Shown here piece by piece: positions 10,560 to 22,721 of a stretch of DNA of 62,000 bases (position 1 is the stretch's first letter; the number at the start of each line of letters is the position of its first letter). The DNA comes from Adiantum capillus-veneris (taxonomy: Eukaryota; Streptophyta; Polypodiopsida; Polypodiales; Pteridaceae). The DNA is taken from positions 25,597,513-25,659,512 of the forward strand of contig CM043968.1 of assembly GCA_014529385.2 (NCBI GenBank), given 5' to 3'. The notes beneath the pieces are model-generated. The model did not search any database and was not told the origin of the DNA. It saw nothing but the letters and a program-made list of their open reading frames with translations. Position numbers and translations under genes: made by a program.

Positions 10560-13055
10560 GAAGCTCACCACAAAGGATCTCCTCTATGCCATGCTTGGGA
10601 AAAGGTAAGAGAACATGATGCTTTTATTCTCTTTGACCCTGGTTCTACTCACAATTTCATATCCACAGAGTTGGCCACCAAGCTAGGCATTCAAGCTTAC
10701 AAGATGGGAGATGTCCTACCCCGCAGATGGTGCTTTCAAGGGGCAAGAAGCTTCAGTCACTCCCTTAATTAGGAAATTTGAGGCTCCATGTCCAAAGCTA
10801 TGTGGACAAAGAGGACTTCTTTATCTCTCCTCTTAAGCACGAGGATGTAATCCTAGGGGCACCATGGTTTGATTGCATGGCTGCCAATGTTAAATTCCCT
10901 GAAAGGAGAATCTACTTTAGGTTCAAGGAAAAAGATATGTACATAGATGCTAAGGAAATGGGTAACACCATAGCCATTTTACATACGCAAGCTTTCAATA
11001 ATTCAATAAAGAGCTCTATTTCTGTGTACGTGATTTTTGTTAAAGATTCTCAAAATGAACCTAATGCTTTGGCAAAAGAAAATATAAACAATCACAAGAA
11101 ATTAGAGTTATCCAATTTTCTCAAGGGGTTTCAAGATGTCTTTATTGACGACATCCCTTGTGAACTACCTCCTAAACGAGGCAATGATGACCATGCAATT
11201 GAACTTCTTCCAAGAAGTTCACCGCCTAATAAACCTCCTTATAGAGTTTCTCAAGATCAACAAGAGGAGATTATGTGGCAAGTGCATGAGTTAGTTGAGA
11301 AGGGCATGGCTAGGCCATCTCCATTTTGCTCACCCATGTTACTAGTGCAAAAGAAAGATGGCACATATCGTATGTGTGTCGACTATAGAGCACTAAATAG
11401 GATCACTATCAAGAATAGGTTTCCCATTCCACGAGTAGAAGACCTATTTGATAAGCTACAAGGATCGACCTACTTCAGTAGGATTGACCTAAAAAGTGGC
11501 TATCATCAAATAAGGATAATTGATCAAGATATTGTAAAGACCGCATTTCGCACTACATTTGGTCTTTACGAATACATTGTCATGCCTTTTGGCTTGACCA
11601 ATGCACCAGCCACATTCAACCGCTTGATGGAGAAGCTATTCAGGCCTCACTAAACCTTTATTGGAGTGTTCTTTGATGATATCATCATCTACTCTATTTC
11701 ATTAGACGAACACAAGCAATACCTCCAACTAATATTTCAAGTTCTAAGAGAGAATAAACTTTATGTTAATCGAAAGAAAAGTGAATTTTTCTTTCAAGAT
11801 ATTCATTATTTAGGTCACACTATTTCTCAAGATGGCATCCAAATGGATGCATCAAAGTTAGAGGTAATAAAAGGAACGCCTAAACCAAGGAATCTTCATG
11901 AACTAACAAGCTTTATAGGTATCTGTGCATACTATAGACGCTTCATAGAAAAGGTCTCACAAATTGCAGGACCATTACATGACCTAAGAAAGAAAAACGT
12001 TAGGTATACATGGTCTGCCAAGGAGAACAATGCTTTTGAAAAGCTTATCTCTCAACCTATGCTTACACTACCGGATCTCTCAAAGACATTCGAGGTCCAA
12101 TGTGACGCTTGTGGTGATTGCCTTGGAGCTGTTTTGCTCCAAGAAGAGCGCGCCATAGCCTATGAAAGTCGAAGGCTCGACCCTGTTGAGCAAGCTCTAG
12201 GCATATATGAAAAGGAACTCCTTGTAGTTATACATGCCTTAGATTCATGAGCACTATTTATTGGGGACTCCTTTCATTCTGTGAACGGATCACCAAAGTC
12301 TTAAGTACTTCATGACTCAGACCAAGATCTCCGACAAACAAATGAGGTGGGAAAATTTCCTTTCACAATTTCATTTTCATATTGCTCACATTGCTGGCAA
12401 GCATAATCAAGTAGTCGATGCACTCTCAAGATGGCCGAGAGTGAATGCGGTTTCCATAGCAACTCACAATGATCTATCTTCTACGATAGATGAGTATGTT
12501 ATTGATCCCGATTTTAGAGATGTGATTTCAGCCCCTGCACTAGGGAAGAAAGAGGAACCGTTTACTTTACAAGATGGTTATCTTCTCTATGGCAATAGAC
12601 TATGCGTTACTAACTCACTCCGTGAGAAAGTAATGTATGAATCTCATGCTCCTCCTTATGAGGCGCATAGAGGGATTCCGTCTACCCTAAAGGGGATTGA
12701 AACATATTTCTATTGGCCTACCATGAAAGCAAACATACAAGAGTATGTTTCTAAATGTGTGGTATGCCAAAAGACAAAGTTTGATAGAGGGAAGCAATCT
12801 GGATTGCTTCAACCTTTGCCAATCCCTAATTCACCATGGGAGAGAATATCCAAGGATTTTATCTTTGGATTGCCTAAGTCTATCCATGGGAATACGGGAA
12901 TATGGGCGATTGTAGACATGTTTAGTAAACAAGCTCATTTTATACTTGTCAAAAAGACTATCAAGGCCCATCAAATGGCAACCCTCTTCATTTCACAAAT
13001 CTTCAAGTACCATGGCTTGCCAATGTCCATAGTGTCGGATAGTGATCCTAGAATG
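10560..13055 (+). pseudogene. pol: P1 pol: protease, RT, RNase H, truncated integrase
   Basis: In order: an aspartic protease with a DPGS active-site variant at 10635-10646 and its C-terminal ILGAPW near 10850; RT from about 11180, with [23 protein letters not shown] and FFDD; RNase H to about 12440, ending near ALSRW; an H2C2 zinc region around 12650-12780; and the start of the integrase core. Two nonsense codons lie in conserved parts, TAA at 11651-11653 just before FFDD and TGA at 12248-12250 replacing a Trp. A frame change follows near 12260-12300. At about 13052, just after the second catalytic Asp motif (SDSDPR), the sequence switches abruptly to element M1 on the other strand. Confidence 0.9.
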
Positions 13056-15297
13056 ATCCCTTTGCTAGCATTACTCTCTGCCTCTTTTCAAGCGTCAGCT
13101 CTTTTTGAAGTTCTATCATTTGTTCTTCAAACACGTCTTTATCTTGGCTAGTACTAGTTGCAGGTGCAGCTCTTGCTCTGCCCGGAGACGCTCTCAACCT
13201 CTGAATCATTTGATCTTTCACTTTGATTTGATCCTTTAGTTAGATCACCTCATCTTGTCTAGCCTCATGTGATATTTCAGCTTTGTCTTTGGCCTCTTTC
13301 AAGCTCTCAACCTGTTTTGACTCTTCCCCCAACTGTAGGGTGAGCCCATCCCTTTCCTTTTCGGCTTCAGTCAGAGCATTGCTGATTTTTTGGTACTCTT
13401 CTTCTAAGTTCATTAGCTTCTAATTGGTTTCTCGGTTTTGACTTTCTAATTCTTGACATTTCTTCAGTGCTGCTTCTAGTTTAACTTGTAGTTGTGCTTG
13501 GTTGTGCATTTTCTCTTGACTTTGCTTCTGAAGTGTTTCCACTTCAGCTTTCACCTTTACTTCACTCAACTTCAACCCTTCATACTCAATCTCTTTGGCC
13601 ACTGATCTGGCTCTTAATCCTTGCAGTCTCTGCATCACTTCTTCCCAATCTTCGACTTGTGGTTGCAAATCCATTGTATCTGTTGCAATCTCCTTTAGCT
13701 CCACCAAATGAGGGCTCAACGTGTATTCTTCTGGTTTAGGGGTTGACAGTTGAAAAGCTGTATGAGCTGACTCTTCTCGGGTGTATCCAACAGCTAGTAG
13801 ATCCAGAAATATTTCATAGTTTTTTGCTTCCAGATCTTGCTTCTCAGGCTTTGGTTCAAACTCTTCCTTCTGCTCTTTCTCTTTGTCCTCTTCTTTCTTG
13901 GAGTCTTGCGGCTTCTCAGTTTTAATCAACTCCTCAGTCTGTTGAGGTTGAGGAGGACTAGGAGGAGGCGGTGATGGTGGAGGACTGGATTCGCGGCTTG
14001 ATGGTGGGGTTGATTGCTTCTTTTTGAAGTCCCGATCAGCCTTTGTTTTCCTCTCTTGCTCTTCACTTTCCTGCTCTTCTAACAGCTGCCGCCTCACATC
14101 ATCAACTTCTTCTTTGGTAAAAGGTATAATTGGAATATTCTTGGCCGTCGCATCTATGATCTCGAAATTCTTTATATAATCTTCGAAGCGATCCCTATTA
14201 GTCCTTCAAGAAGATCCAGACATGGTCTCAAGTGAGGGCTTCCATACTTCGTTTAGATCTCCTTTAAGCATTCTTTCGGCTATGAAACTCTCCATCAGCC
14301 TCTCTAGCCGAGCGGCCTTCTGGGATTTAGTCTCTTTTGCTGGCATCTGAATGGTAGCTTTCTTTCCTTTCTTTGGCTGAGGTGGCTCTTCTTCTACTGT
14401 CTCTAACCTTCTTTTCAGTCTGGTGGTCACCCTCGGAGCTGTTGGTTGCTCCTCTTCCTTGTCTTCTGTCAGCTTCAACCACTCATTCTATGATGGAGGA
14501 AGAGGCCACAGGCCTCTAGCATTTAGAGCTTCATATATTACCTTGGTGAGCATCTCCCCTGCTACAATATATGTGGGATTCTTGGTTCCCATCCTCACAA
14601 TGTGGTACTGCAGGTATGCCGCATAATCTATCTCTCTTGGGCTGCTTGTCTTCATTGCCCATGTGAATGTTGTTCCAATTGTTGCAGGTGGCACAATGTA
14701 CTTTTGAGGCCTCTTGGTGCAGATATGGAAATATTGGTTGTATAGTTGGCACATGGTTGCCACCATTGGATCCGCAATATCCTCGAAGGTGTAGTTCTTC
14801 TTGGTTTCCTTGTATACCTTCACCTCTTCTCACCTCTTGTTGACACTGTCTCCTGCATTAGAGAGGTTCAAGGCACTTGCAACCACCTCTGGCGTGATCA
14901 CATTCATTTTGTTATTTCCTTGCAGATTTGTCACCTTGGCTATGCCATTCTCCTTTATTGTTGTGACAAATTCCCAGACTCTCTGAATGTCAATTCATGT
15001 TGGCAAAGCCTCAACATAATTGTGTAAGTCTAATTTTTCCAAGATAGACAATATCTCTGGCCTTCTCGTGAACTCATTGAGTTCTTGTGGTATCATTGGC
15101 AGCTCTATGGCATTGCCCCCTGGGTCTTTGAACATGCTTTGGTATATTCTGAGGTCATTTGCTTCAAGTAAGTTGCTTTGTAACCAAGTGGTAGTGGGGT
15201 TTATGGTTCCTGTTGGTATTATAAATGGCTCCACCTCATCCAGGTAATCCTTGTTGGTCATTCTTTTCTTCTTTGCTAGCGACTTAGCGGCTGCCAT
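13056..15297 (-). pseudogene. M1 post-pol frame A-B, broken and 3'-truncated
   Basis: Starting at the ATG whose 5' end is 15297, the reading frame aligns along its length with M2 frame A (from 39879) and part of frame B. Shared segments include a Trp-containing motif near the N-terminus (TTTWL here, TATWI in M2), a block with KRPQKYIVPP (KRPPRYTTPH in M2) and IVAGEMLTKVIY (IVGGEVLTRVIY in M2). Then come a basic/acidic helix, a Ser/Pro-rich linker and a long Glu/Lys/Gln-rich coiled coil. In-frame stops occur near 14995, 14834, 14485, 14206 and 13420. The frame is open where M2 has its TGA between A and B, which shows that A and B were one protein. The function is unknown. Confidence 0.75.
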
Positions 15298-16300
15298 GGA
15301 TCCTATTGCACTCAGTAGTCCAAAGTTAGCGTTCTTTACAGATTAGCTGATAAATTGAGTTTTAACTATCCAATTGACTTGAAAATTGAAACATGAGCTC
15401 ATGAGGGACTAAGGATGCCCCGCAAGTGAAAACAATAGGGTTTGTGCTGCAAAATAAGCCTAAAGACATCCTACGTGTAGGATGTCTTTTTCATTGAAAT
15501 GACTTGAAACTTGACATGATGATAGCTTATTACCAGTACATCACAGTTATGTGCTTGGATTTTGATTTAGACACCAAAAAGTGCAATTTTGGACTATTTT
15601 AAGCTTTTGGTATACAAATGAGTAGAATGTCTTGTAATGATGAGAAAATGTTATCCAAATGACTTGAAACTTAATATGTAGGCTTCTTGTAGCATGTTGA
15701 TCACATTCATGATGTCAAACTTTGCTGAGTAGGTCAAAATGATCCTGGAGACATACTACGCGTAAGATGTGTTTTTGCTCAGAATTGCATGAAACTTGTC
15801 AGTGTGACAGGGCATAGCCTGTGGACCATCATCATGGTCTTAGATTTGAATTTGGATAAGTTTTGAGGGTAGGAAGACCATTTTTGGTGTTTCAGAGTCT
15901 GAAAAGTCCATCTATGAATGTGATAAAGATGTATGAAGATCCAAAAAATCCACCTGGAGGTCATTTCAAGCTTGGAGACATATTACGCGTAGGATGTCTT
16001 TTTCATGATTTTCAAGATGTGACCTCACAGTTAGCTTTGACATGTTATGAAGAGTGTGTGGTTCAAGTTTCACTTGATTTGGATCATTTCTGATAGGTCT
16101 ATGACCATTTCTTGCCTCTATGCTCTGACTTTGCGTTTTTTGATGCATAAGAGGTCAAACTTGGTCCAAATGGAGTGAAACTTGAGGGATAAGATGTAAA
16201 TGACATGTAGAGGCTGTGTGTATGGCTGAATGATGAGTTGGGTACCCAAAGTGGCCTTGAGACATCCTACGCGTAGGATGTCTCCTGTGCATTTTTTTGG
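15298..16300 (-). repeat. M1 palindrome array before frame A
   Basis: Four copies of a palindrome whose 20-base core is ACATCCTACGCGTAGGATGT lie at 15464-15487, 15749-15770 (imperfect), 15976-15999 and 16260-16283 (perfect over 24 bases). Spacings are 285, 227 and 284 bases. Intervening units share loosely repeated phrases such as 'gacttgaaact'. The array sits just 5' of frame A. The same palindrome recurs at 35241-35264 in the leader before M1 gag. It could be a protein-binding site, a cruciform or a tandem-repeat boundary. Confidence 0.85.
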
Positions 16301-17865
16301 AGCAAGTCCTACTACTATGTGCATATGACCTTCCTAAGTCCCCTTTGTACCTTATTTCAAATAAAAGAATCAAATAGTTAGTTAGAAACTCCCTTCTTGG
16401 CTTTCAGAGCCTCAGAGGCGATTTCTGACTCTTGGAGCGCTTTTCCGCGATGAAATTTCTTGATGATGACCAGCATAGCTTCATGAACCCTTGGGGAACC
16501 TTGCCATGTGGTTCTTGTTGGCTTTGGCTTCACTTGAGCTTCGTTTGGCGATTTGTCGCTCTGGAAGTGCACATAATTGCGTTTGCATGCCCCCGATGAT
16601 TTGTAGTGGTCTACCACCATAGGACTTGGTTGTTGAAGGCCTTGGTAAGCCGCTCGTGAAGTTTGGTGGCAAACGGACGTTTCGCTTGGCTGTGAGAGCC
16701 AAGTGATGCTTTGCGTTTTCGATGCCGTTTCTGAAGCTTAGGCTTGCTTTGGGTTGCCTTATGGCCATGTGGCCTATGTAGCCTTGTAGAGCTCGTCGAG
16801 AAGCTCCTACCCATGAGTTTTGGTATCATTCGGGCCACTTTTGCCGGGTTTTCTTCTTTGTGGCCTCTTGCAGGGCTTGAGATGCCATGGTTTTTCCATT
16901 GCTTTCTTGCCTCCTTTGGGCATCCAAGATTGGTCTCCTAGGCTAGGGTAAACCCCCTATGAAGTCTTGTTGGTATTGGGTTAGCCGTTAGGTGGCTACC
17001 TATGCTCACAGGCCTCTACCCTGCAAACCTCGTTGGAGTTCTATGCTAGTCTTGGCTACAAAACATCAAATATACATGAAGAGCATAAGGTGCCGAGCCT
17101 ACCTCTCATATCTGGTGACCATCGGATGCCTGTGCGCGGCATATCAGCTAGAGCTCTAGGTGGCTAGAGCTCTCTCTCACAAGTGAAATAGTAGAAATGA
17201 GCTCCAAGTGGAGTGAAAAAATCTTATAATGGGGGTCCCCATACCACTTTTCATGAAATTTGACATGTGCTCCTAACTTTTTGCGAAACGTGGTTTAGAC
17301 TCGAAAAGTTCCTCATTTGGACTCCGTTTGCCCATTTTCTGAGAATTTTGACGATTCGGTCAAAATCTGGCCTCAACACGCCTCTCGCTTCATTCTCATA
17401 ATTGCACCCACAATGTACCATGGGTTGTCTTATAATCACTGATCATCCTCATCTTTTTTTGTTTTTCATTACGTTCGCATTTCACCTGCTTTTCGTATTT
17501 TTGAAGTTTTTCTGTCAATAATTAGTAAAATTAAAAGAAAAATAGCAAAGTCAACCCGGAAAAACCCCAAAAATCAAAATAAATCAAAAATTTCACCCCG
17601 ACACACTATGTACACTCACATGTAATTTTTATGACTGGATTTCTCCGTTTTATCAATATTTTGCCCAAAAAATGGCTATTTTTACATATATACACACACC
17701 TATAGGCCTCAATTTGGCCTCATATATCTGTAGATTAATGTTGTATAAGGGCATATGTACTTAGGTTAGTTCAAAAAATTTCACAATCAAACGTAAACCC
17801 CTAAAAAATAGTCAAAACATGCCCTTTTTGCTGCTTTTTACGGTCATCGAGTTCGCATTGAGAAT
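16301..17865 (-). other. M1 non-coding region between palindromes and internal PPT
   Basis: No supported gene. Parts are recognisably homologous to M2 at about 41.7-42.5 kb, for example the segment around 'CCTCTCATATCTG' (17102 and 41720 areas). The region is therefore an inherited part of the element and not host sequence. Confidence 0.6.
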
Positions 17866-17882
17866 GCCTCCCCCCTCCTAAT
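17866..17882 (-). promoter_or_regulatory. Internal polypurine tract of M1
   Basis: On the minus strand this reads ATTAGGAGGGGGGAGGC. It lies about 160 nt after the conserved end of pol. M2 has the same element at the same distance (42512-42529), and it nearly matches the M2 3' polypurine tract beside its LTR (36426-36442). Polypurine tracts prime plus-strand DNA synthesis, so an internal copy could act like the central PPT of some retroviruses. That role is inference. Confidence 0.65.
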
Positions 17883-18043
17883 CGGAGTCCTCCCGGACGA
17901 CAAGGTATCGCCTCGGGGTATGTGCAGTGTATGGGTTAAAATCGTGCTAATGCGCGGCCTTGTAACGTGGCCCTATCTGATGCCTACTCAGTCAATGCAT
18001 GGTAAAATTAATGCGGTGCGACAGGAGGGAATAAGCAAGATGC

Positions 18044-18819
18044 TTATTGGCATTCAACGTCGGGGTTTCCTGTTTGTTCCTGGTTTGGTTGGCATATTTT
18101 CTTTACAATAAAAAGTTGTAATTCTGCCGCTCGTTGTTTGATGTCTTCTTTGCGAAAGTGGCTTGGTTTGCCGCTACTGTAGATATGGCCGTTGTGGTCT
18201 CCGTGGATGGGAGTGTCGTGTCTGATGTGGCCATAATCTTTTTCTCTTTTCATGGCCATTTTTAGCTTTGATTTGGAGGCGTTTGTAGGTTTATGGCCTC
18301 TTTTTTGGTTGTTATTGCGGTTCTTTTGATCGGCACCCACATAGATCGGTTTGCCGATGTCGGATTTAGTGATTGTCTGGCTGCTTGTGTTGCTTGTATT
18401 GAAGGGAGTTCCTATAGCATCGCTTTGGGGATCCAAATGCGTGTCTCATGTAGTTGGCGATTGAGCATGTTTTTTGGTATCCAAATCTGTTTTATGACCC
18501 TGTTCGATGTTTGTTTAACAATGTTTTTCGGAGGTCGTCTGCTATTGCATTGTTGTTTGTAGGCTCGTTCACTTCCATCCTTCTATACTCATACCTGTTG
18601 TTTGGGTATTGATGAACTTGATCTATTCATTGTCGCCTGTGGTGTCTCATTTTTTGATTGAATACGGTGGGCGGTTTGCTGGTTATCCTTCGTAGGTATC
18701 TTTTGCTGGTTAAGTGGCACCCATCTTTTTTGCTCTTTATCAAGTGATTGTGGCACCATTATCTGGTTCTTCTGGGTTGTCTGAGCAAATGCTACCACCT
18801 AGTGTCGTTGTGCTTGTTG
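18044..18819 (-). pseudogene. M1 pol C-terminal basic tail
   Basis: Downstream of PR2 the frame continues past a TAG (just before 18798) into a Gln/Asn/Lys/Ser-rich, low-complexity basic segment. In another frame it continues to a stop at 18044. The last roughly 30 residues, with KQRAAELQL and KKICQP, are conserved with M2 (stop at 42689). This fixes the true C-terminus of the pol polyprotein in both elements. The role is unknown; nucleic-acid binding is plausible from composition. Confidence 0.6.
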
Positions 18820-19164
18820 AATTTTGACCATATTCAAACTCCAATCTATTTGCACATTATACTCTTTCTTCCATGGTTGTCCCAACATCATTGGATGTAG
18901 TGTGCTCGCATCCTCAACTACATAAAACTTGTGGGGATAAACATATTGATGTATTTGTACATGTGATATCGTCCAGCACAACATGCTTAATGAATGTGAT
19001 GTACTGCTTTCCTGTGCTTGTTGAGTAGGATGGAGTTGTTCTTCAAGCTTGAGCTGTTTATATAATTTGCAAGAAATCAGATTTGCTTGAGCTCCTGAAT
19101 CAAGCAATGCCGTCGAGTCAACTTGGTTGCTACCCACTTTGACTACAATTATTGGATCCACTGT
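18820..19164 (-). CDS. M1 second retropepsin-like protease (PR2), fused after integrase
   Basis: This lies within the open frame 18799-19557, residues about 132-246. A beta-strand-like segment leads into LLDSGAQANLIS (catalytic Asp codon at about 19101), and MMLGQPW follows about 70 residues later. These are the two hallmarks of a retropepsin fold: the D-S/T-G active site and the hydrophobic-hydrophobic-G near the C-terminus. It follows the integrase C-terminal domain and a charged helical linker. The usual protease of this element lies upstream, between gag and RT, so this is a second one. The domain is intact in this frame; the whole polyprotein is not. Confidence 0.8.
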
Positions 19165-20241
19165 GTCTTCATTAAAATTCGTTAACCGAATAGCATTTAT
19201 TCGCAACGGTGATCCAATTTGTTGTTGTTGTCGTAGAAACTTTCTTTTTGCAATGCGTTCTTTTGCTTCTGCTTGTGCTTCTTCTCTTACCCTCTGTTTC
19301 TCCTTTGTCAGTTGTTTTTCATGATGGATTTGTTGAAGCATATCCTGTGTTACTGGTAAATGACACTTTTTTAACCGACACCCACTAATCCAATTTGGCA
19401 TTTCTTCACCTTGCAATGTCACAAGTTTGACGGCTCCGCTTTGTGATAAGTCACTAATCACAAAGGGTCCCATCTCTCGCTTTTTAAGTTTTTTGGCATG
19501 TTGCTTGAAGGTGTAAACAAGTACATAATCACCTGTTTTAAAATCTTTCGTGCGCACATGCTTGTCAAAAAACTCCTTTTGTCTTCTCTTCTAAGCATAG
19601 ATCGAAGCTACAGCTCTCAGTCGAAGTTCATCTAGCTTTTCAAGATCATCTATTCTTGAAGAGAGTTCATGTCCTGTCCATTCTAAGCGTTTCGCCACTC
19701 ATAGAGTTGGAATCAAAAACTCTATGGGTAATATAGCGTTTAGACCAAACACCATGTTGTACGGTGTTGTTCCAATCGATGTTTTATAAGCTACCTTGTA
19801 TGCCCATAGTGTTGAGTGTAATTGTTGATCCCAGTCTGCCCTTGATTCTGATGCAATTTTAGTCAAAACAGTGCATAGGATTTTATTTGTGGCCTCAGCT
19901 TGTCCATTTGCTTGTGGATGATATGGAGCCGATTTTTTATGTATGACCATGAATTCCTCTAGCAGGTATTCAATAACTTCATTAAGAAAATGTGTTCCTC
20001 GATCACTGACAATTTCTATTGGTAATCCATATCTTACAAAGACATTCTCATACAAAAATTGTGCACTGGTCCTTGCATCTGCTTTTTGTGTCGCTTTGGC
20101 TTCAGCCCATTTTGTGAGATAGTCTGTAGCCACGATGATATATTGGGTATGGGTACGATACGCAGTGGGTGAAATAGGCCCCACAAAATCAATTCCCCAT
20201 TTTGCAAATGCCCATGCTCCCATCATTGGCCGCAGTGGCAT
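19165..20241 (-). pseudogene. pol: M1 integrase core and C-terminal domain
   Basis: The DDE triad is visible: Asp in VATDYLTKW, Asp in VSDRGTHF and Glu in GQAEATNK. The region after the core (19558-19696) contains two stops, one replacing the Arg that M2 keeps after IPTL and one in the YAKK segment. The C-terminal domain is open from 19557, with GDYVLVYTF and a GCRLKK segment, then a charged helix leading to PR2. The integrase would insert the cDNA into the host chromosome. Confidence 0.85.
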
Positions 20242-21064
20242 CTATCTCTTTTTATCGGCACTTTAGTGCGCTGACACGCGTCACAATGCTTTACAAATTC
20301 CTCAGCATCCATGTGCAATGTAGGCCACCATATCCCCGCGGTTAAGATAATTTTTGCCATCTTATTGCCTGAAAAATGGCCTCCACTTATTCCTCCATGT
20401 GCGTGTTCTAGAATCAGCAGGTATTCACTTTCACTTGCACAGATTCTAAGTTGATTGTCCTTCCTTCGCTTGTAGAGTTGATTTTCAATTAAATTAAAGT
20501 CTCGAGCCTCTAACTCTATAGCCCTTTGTCGTGCTTTTGTTATGTTTTCAAGAAATGTCCTTGTTGTTAAGAAATCAATGATATATTGACTCCATGCAGG
20601 TGCAATGGTTACCTGAAACAATGTCGCGTGATCTACTGGTCGTTTGGCACTACATATAATACATTTGTTAACATAAGTATGTGTGTCATCATACATAGTT
20701 GGCCAATATACTCCTAAATGTTTCAATATTTGGTGTGTTTTAATTGTTGAACAATGAAATGCACAGTCTTGGATGTGTGCTTCCTCAAGATAACACTCGA
20801 ATTCCTCTGGATTTATGCATAATCGTAGAATTTTGTCCGAGCCTAGATGGTATAGTCGTCCCGCAACCAAGTGAAAGTTTTTTGTTTGTCGAAATGTTTG
20901 TTGTTTGGATCCCTCTTCCTTTTTATCAAATCTACCTCCAAAGGAAAGAATGCTAACAATTTTCTGAGACCATTTGGGTATCATTTCAGTATTGAAAAGA
21001 TAAGCATCATGTATGTCATCATCGACTCCTTCAGGAGCTTCCCCGTTTTGTAGCCTTGAAAGAT
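20223..21064 (-). CDS. M1 duplicated H2C2 zinc modules
   Basis: This is part of an open frame (20223-21260) that starts in RNase H. Two zinc-binding modules follow. Module 1 has H162, H169, C200 and C203; module 2 has H288, H295, C326 and C329. Both are exactly HX6H-X30-CX2C. Between them is a linker with PAWSQYIIDFL and QLYKRR, like the segment that precedes integrase in Tat-type elements. A single H2C2 module is normal at the integrase N-terminus; the extra one occupies the place where Tat elements carry their second RNase H. Confidence 0.85.
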
Positions 21065-22721
21065 GATCCACTCGTAGATGCGTTCTACCTTTTTTTACTA
21101 CCACTGTGAAGTCAAACTCTAGCAATATAATAAACCAGCGTACAATTCTCCCAGTATTGCATGGTTTATTTACTAGATACAGAAGAGCTTGGTGATCTGT
21201 GAAGAACACAAATTTGTTTGCAAGGAGATAATGCCAAAATTTATTTACAACATATATCATTCCTAATCCCTCTCTTTCAGTGGTGGTATAGTTATTTTCT
21301 GCACTATTTAGCTGTCAGCTCGCATAACAAACTGGGAAATCCATGGTTCCTTCTCCAAGTTGAGCCAGAATACTCCCAATAGCGTATGCAGAGGCATCAA
21401 TGTGAACATGGAATATATTTTCCCAATCTGGTGCTTTAAGTACAGGTGCTGATACAAGGTTTTCCTTAAGCTTTTTGAATGAAGTTTCACACTCCTCAGT
21501 CCAATCGAAACTGACTATTAAGCGATATAGTGGTCGTGCAATGACCATGTACATATATATGAATCTTCGATAATATCCGCAGTGTCCCATGAAAGATTGT
21601 ACTTGTTTGGCATTAGTAGGCGTGGGCAAGTCTGCTATGACTCAAATTTTGTCTAGGTCAATGGTTATGCCATTTCTTGAGACAATATGTCCTAAGATGC
21701 GGCCTTGTCTTACCATAAAAATGCACTTTTCCGGGTTGAGACAGATTCGAGATGTTTTGCACTTCTCAAATACCTTTTGTAAATGATCAATGTGTTCTTC
21801 CCGAATAAGAGAGTGGACACAGAGATCATCCATATATATTTCTAAGAATATTCTTAGGTATTCTTTGAATGCATGAGTCATTAACCTTTGGAAGGTGGCT
21901 GGGGCATTGGTTAGGCCAAAAGGCATAACTCTATATGCATATATTCCCCATTCTATGGCAAATGCGGTTTTGTGTTGATCCTCTATTGCAGTTGCCAATT
22001 GGTTGTACCCCGAAAATCCATCCAGAAATGAATAGTCCTGTTTTTTCGCTACCTTCTCAAGCACACGTTCTGTGATTGGCAAGGGATAATTATCCCTTAT
22101 TGTTGCTGCGTTTACCTTTTTGAGGTTCACACACACACACACACACACACGCAACTTTCCGTTCTTTTTGGGGACAACCACAATGGGTGACACCCAATCT
22201 GTATACTCGATTTCATAGATGAATTCGACATCCTTCAGCTTGTTAATCTCTTCTTTGATTCGTTTAGTGAATGTGTCATTATATGTGTATGGACACTGTT
22301 TTCTTGGTTTGGCATCTGAGTTTAACGGAATTGTATGTTGGCATATCGATGGATCAACTCCCTTGAGGTCTTTGTAAGACCATCCAAACATATCTTTATA
22401 CTTCTTGAGAAGCTGTGTTAGCATTTCTTCTTCTTCATGCCCTAAATCAGTTGCTATATAGATAGGTTGAGGCTCTTCGCCTGGTGCAGCGAGGTCAATT
22501 CGTTTTGCATTTTTCAGCCCATCGTAAGATTCCTGGTTTATTCTTTCCCTTATTGGTGGTGTCATTACGATTTTCCTGTTTTGGACGGTGAATTTTCGAT
22601 AGTGGGACGGTACATCCATGTTTTCTTTTTCTGAATCCTCCTTACCTTCACTTTCTACCTCAGTAATCCATACCTCTCGTAACGTCCGTTTAAGTTCTTG
22701 ATATTTCTTTTTACGCTCCAT
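21065..22721 (-). pseudogene. pol: M1 reverse transcriptase and RNase H
   Basis: RT motifs: VVVPKKNGKLR, then a catalytic Asp in [25 protein letters not shown], and YMDD in EIYMDDLCVHS. RNase H has HIDAS, TDHQALL and VDHLSR, so its acidic residues are present. The RT carries an in-frame (CA)n expansion at about 22128-22150 that lengthens the 'RVCV' segment by four residues relative to M2. A stop near 21640 splits RT from the thumb/RNase H part, and another near 21315 breaks RNase H. Confidence 0.9.
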
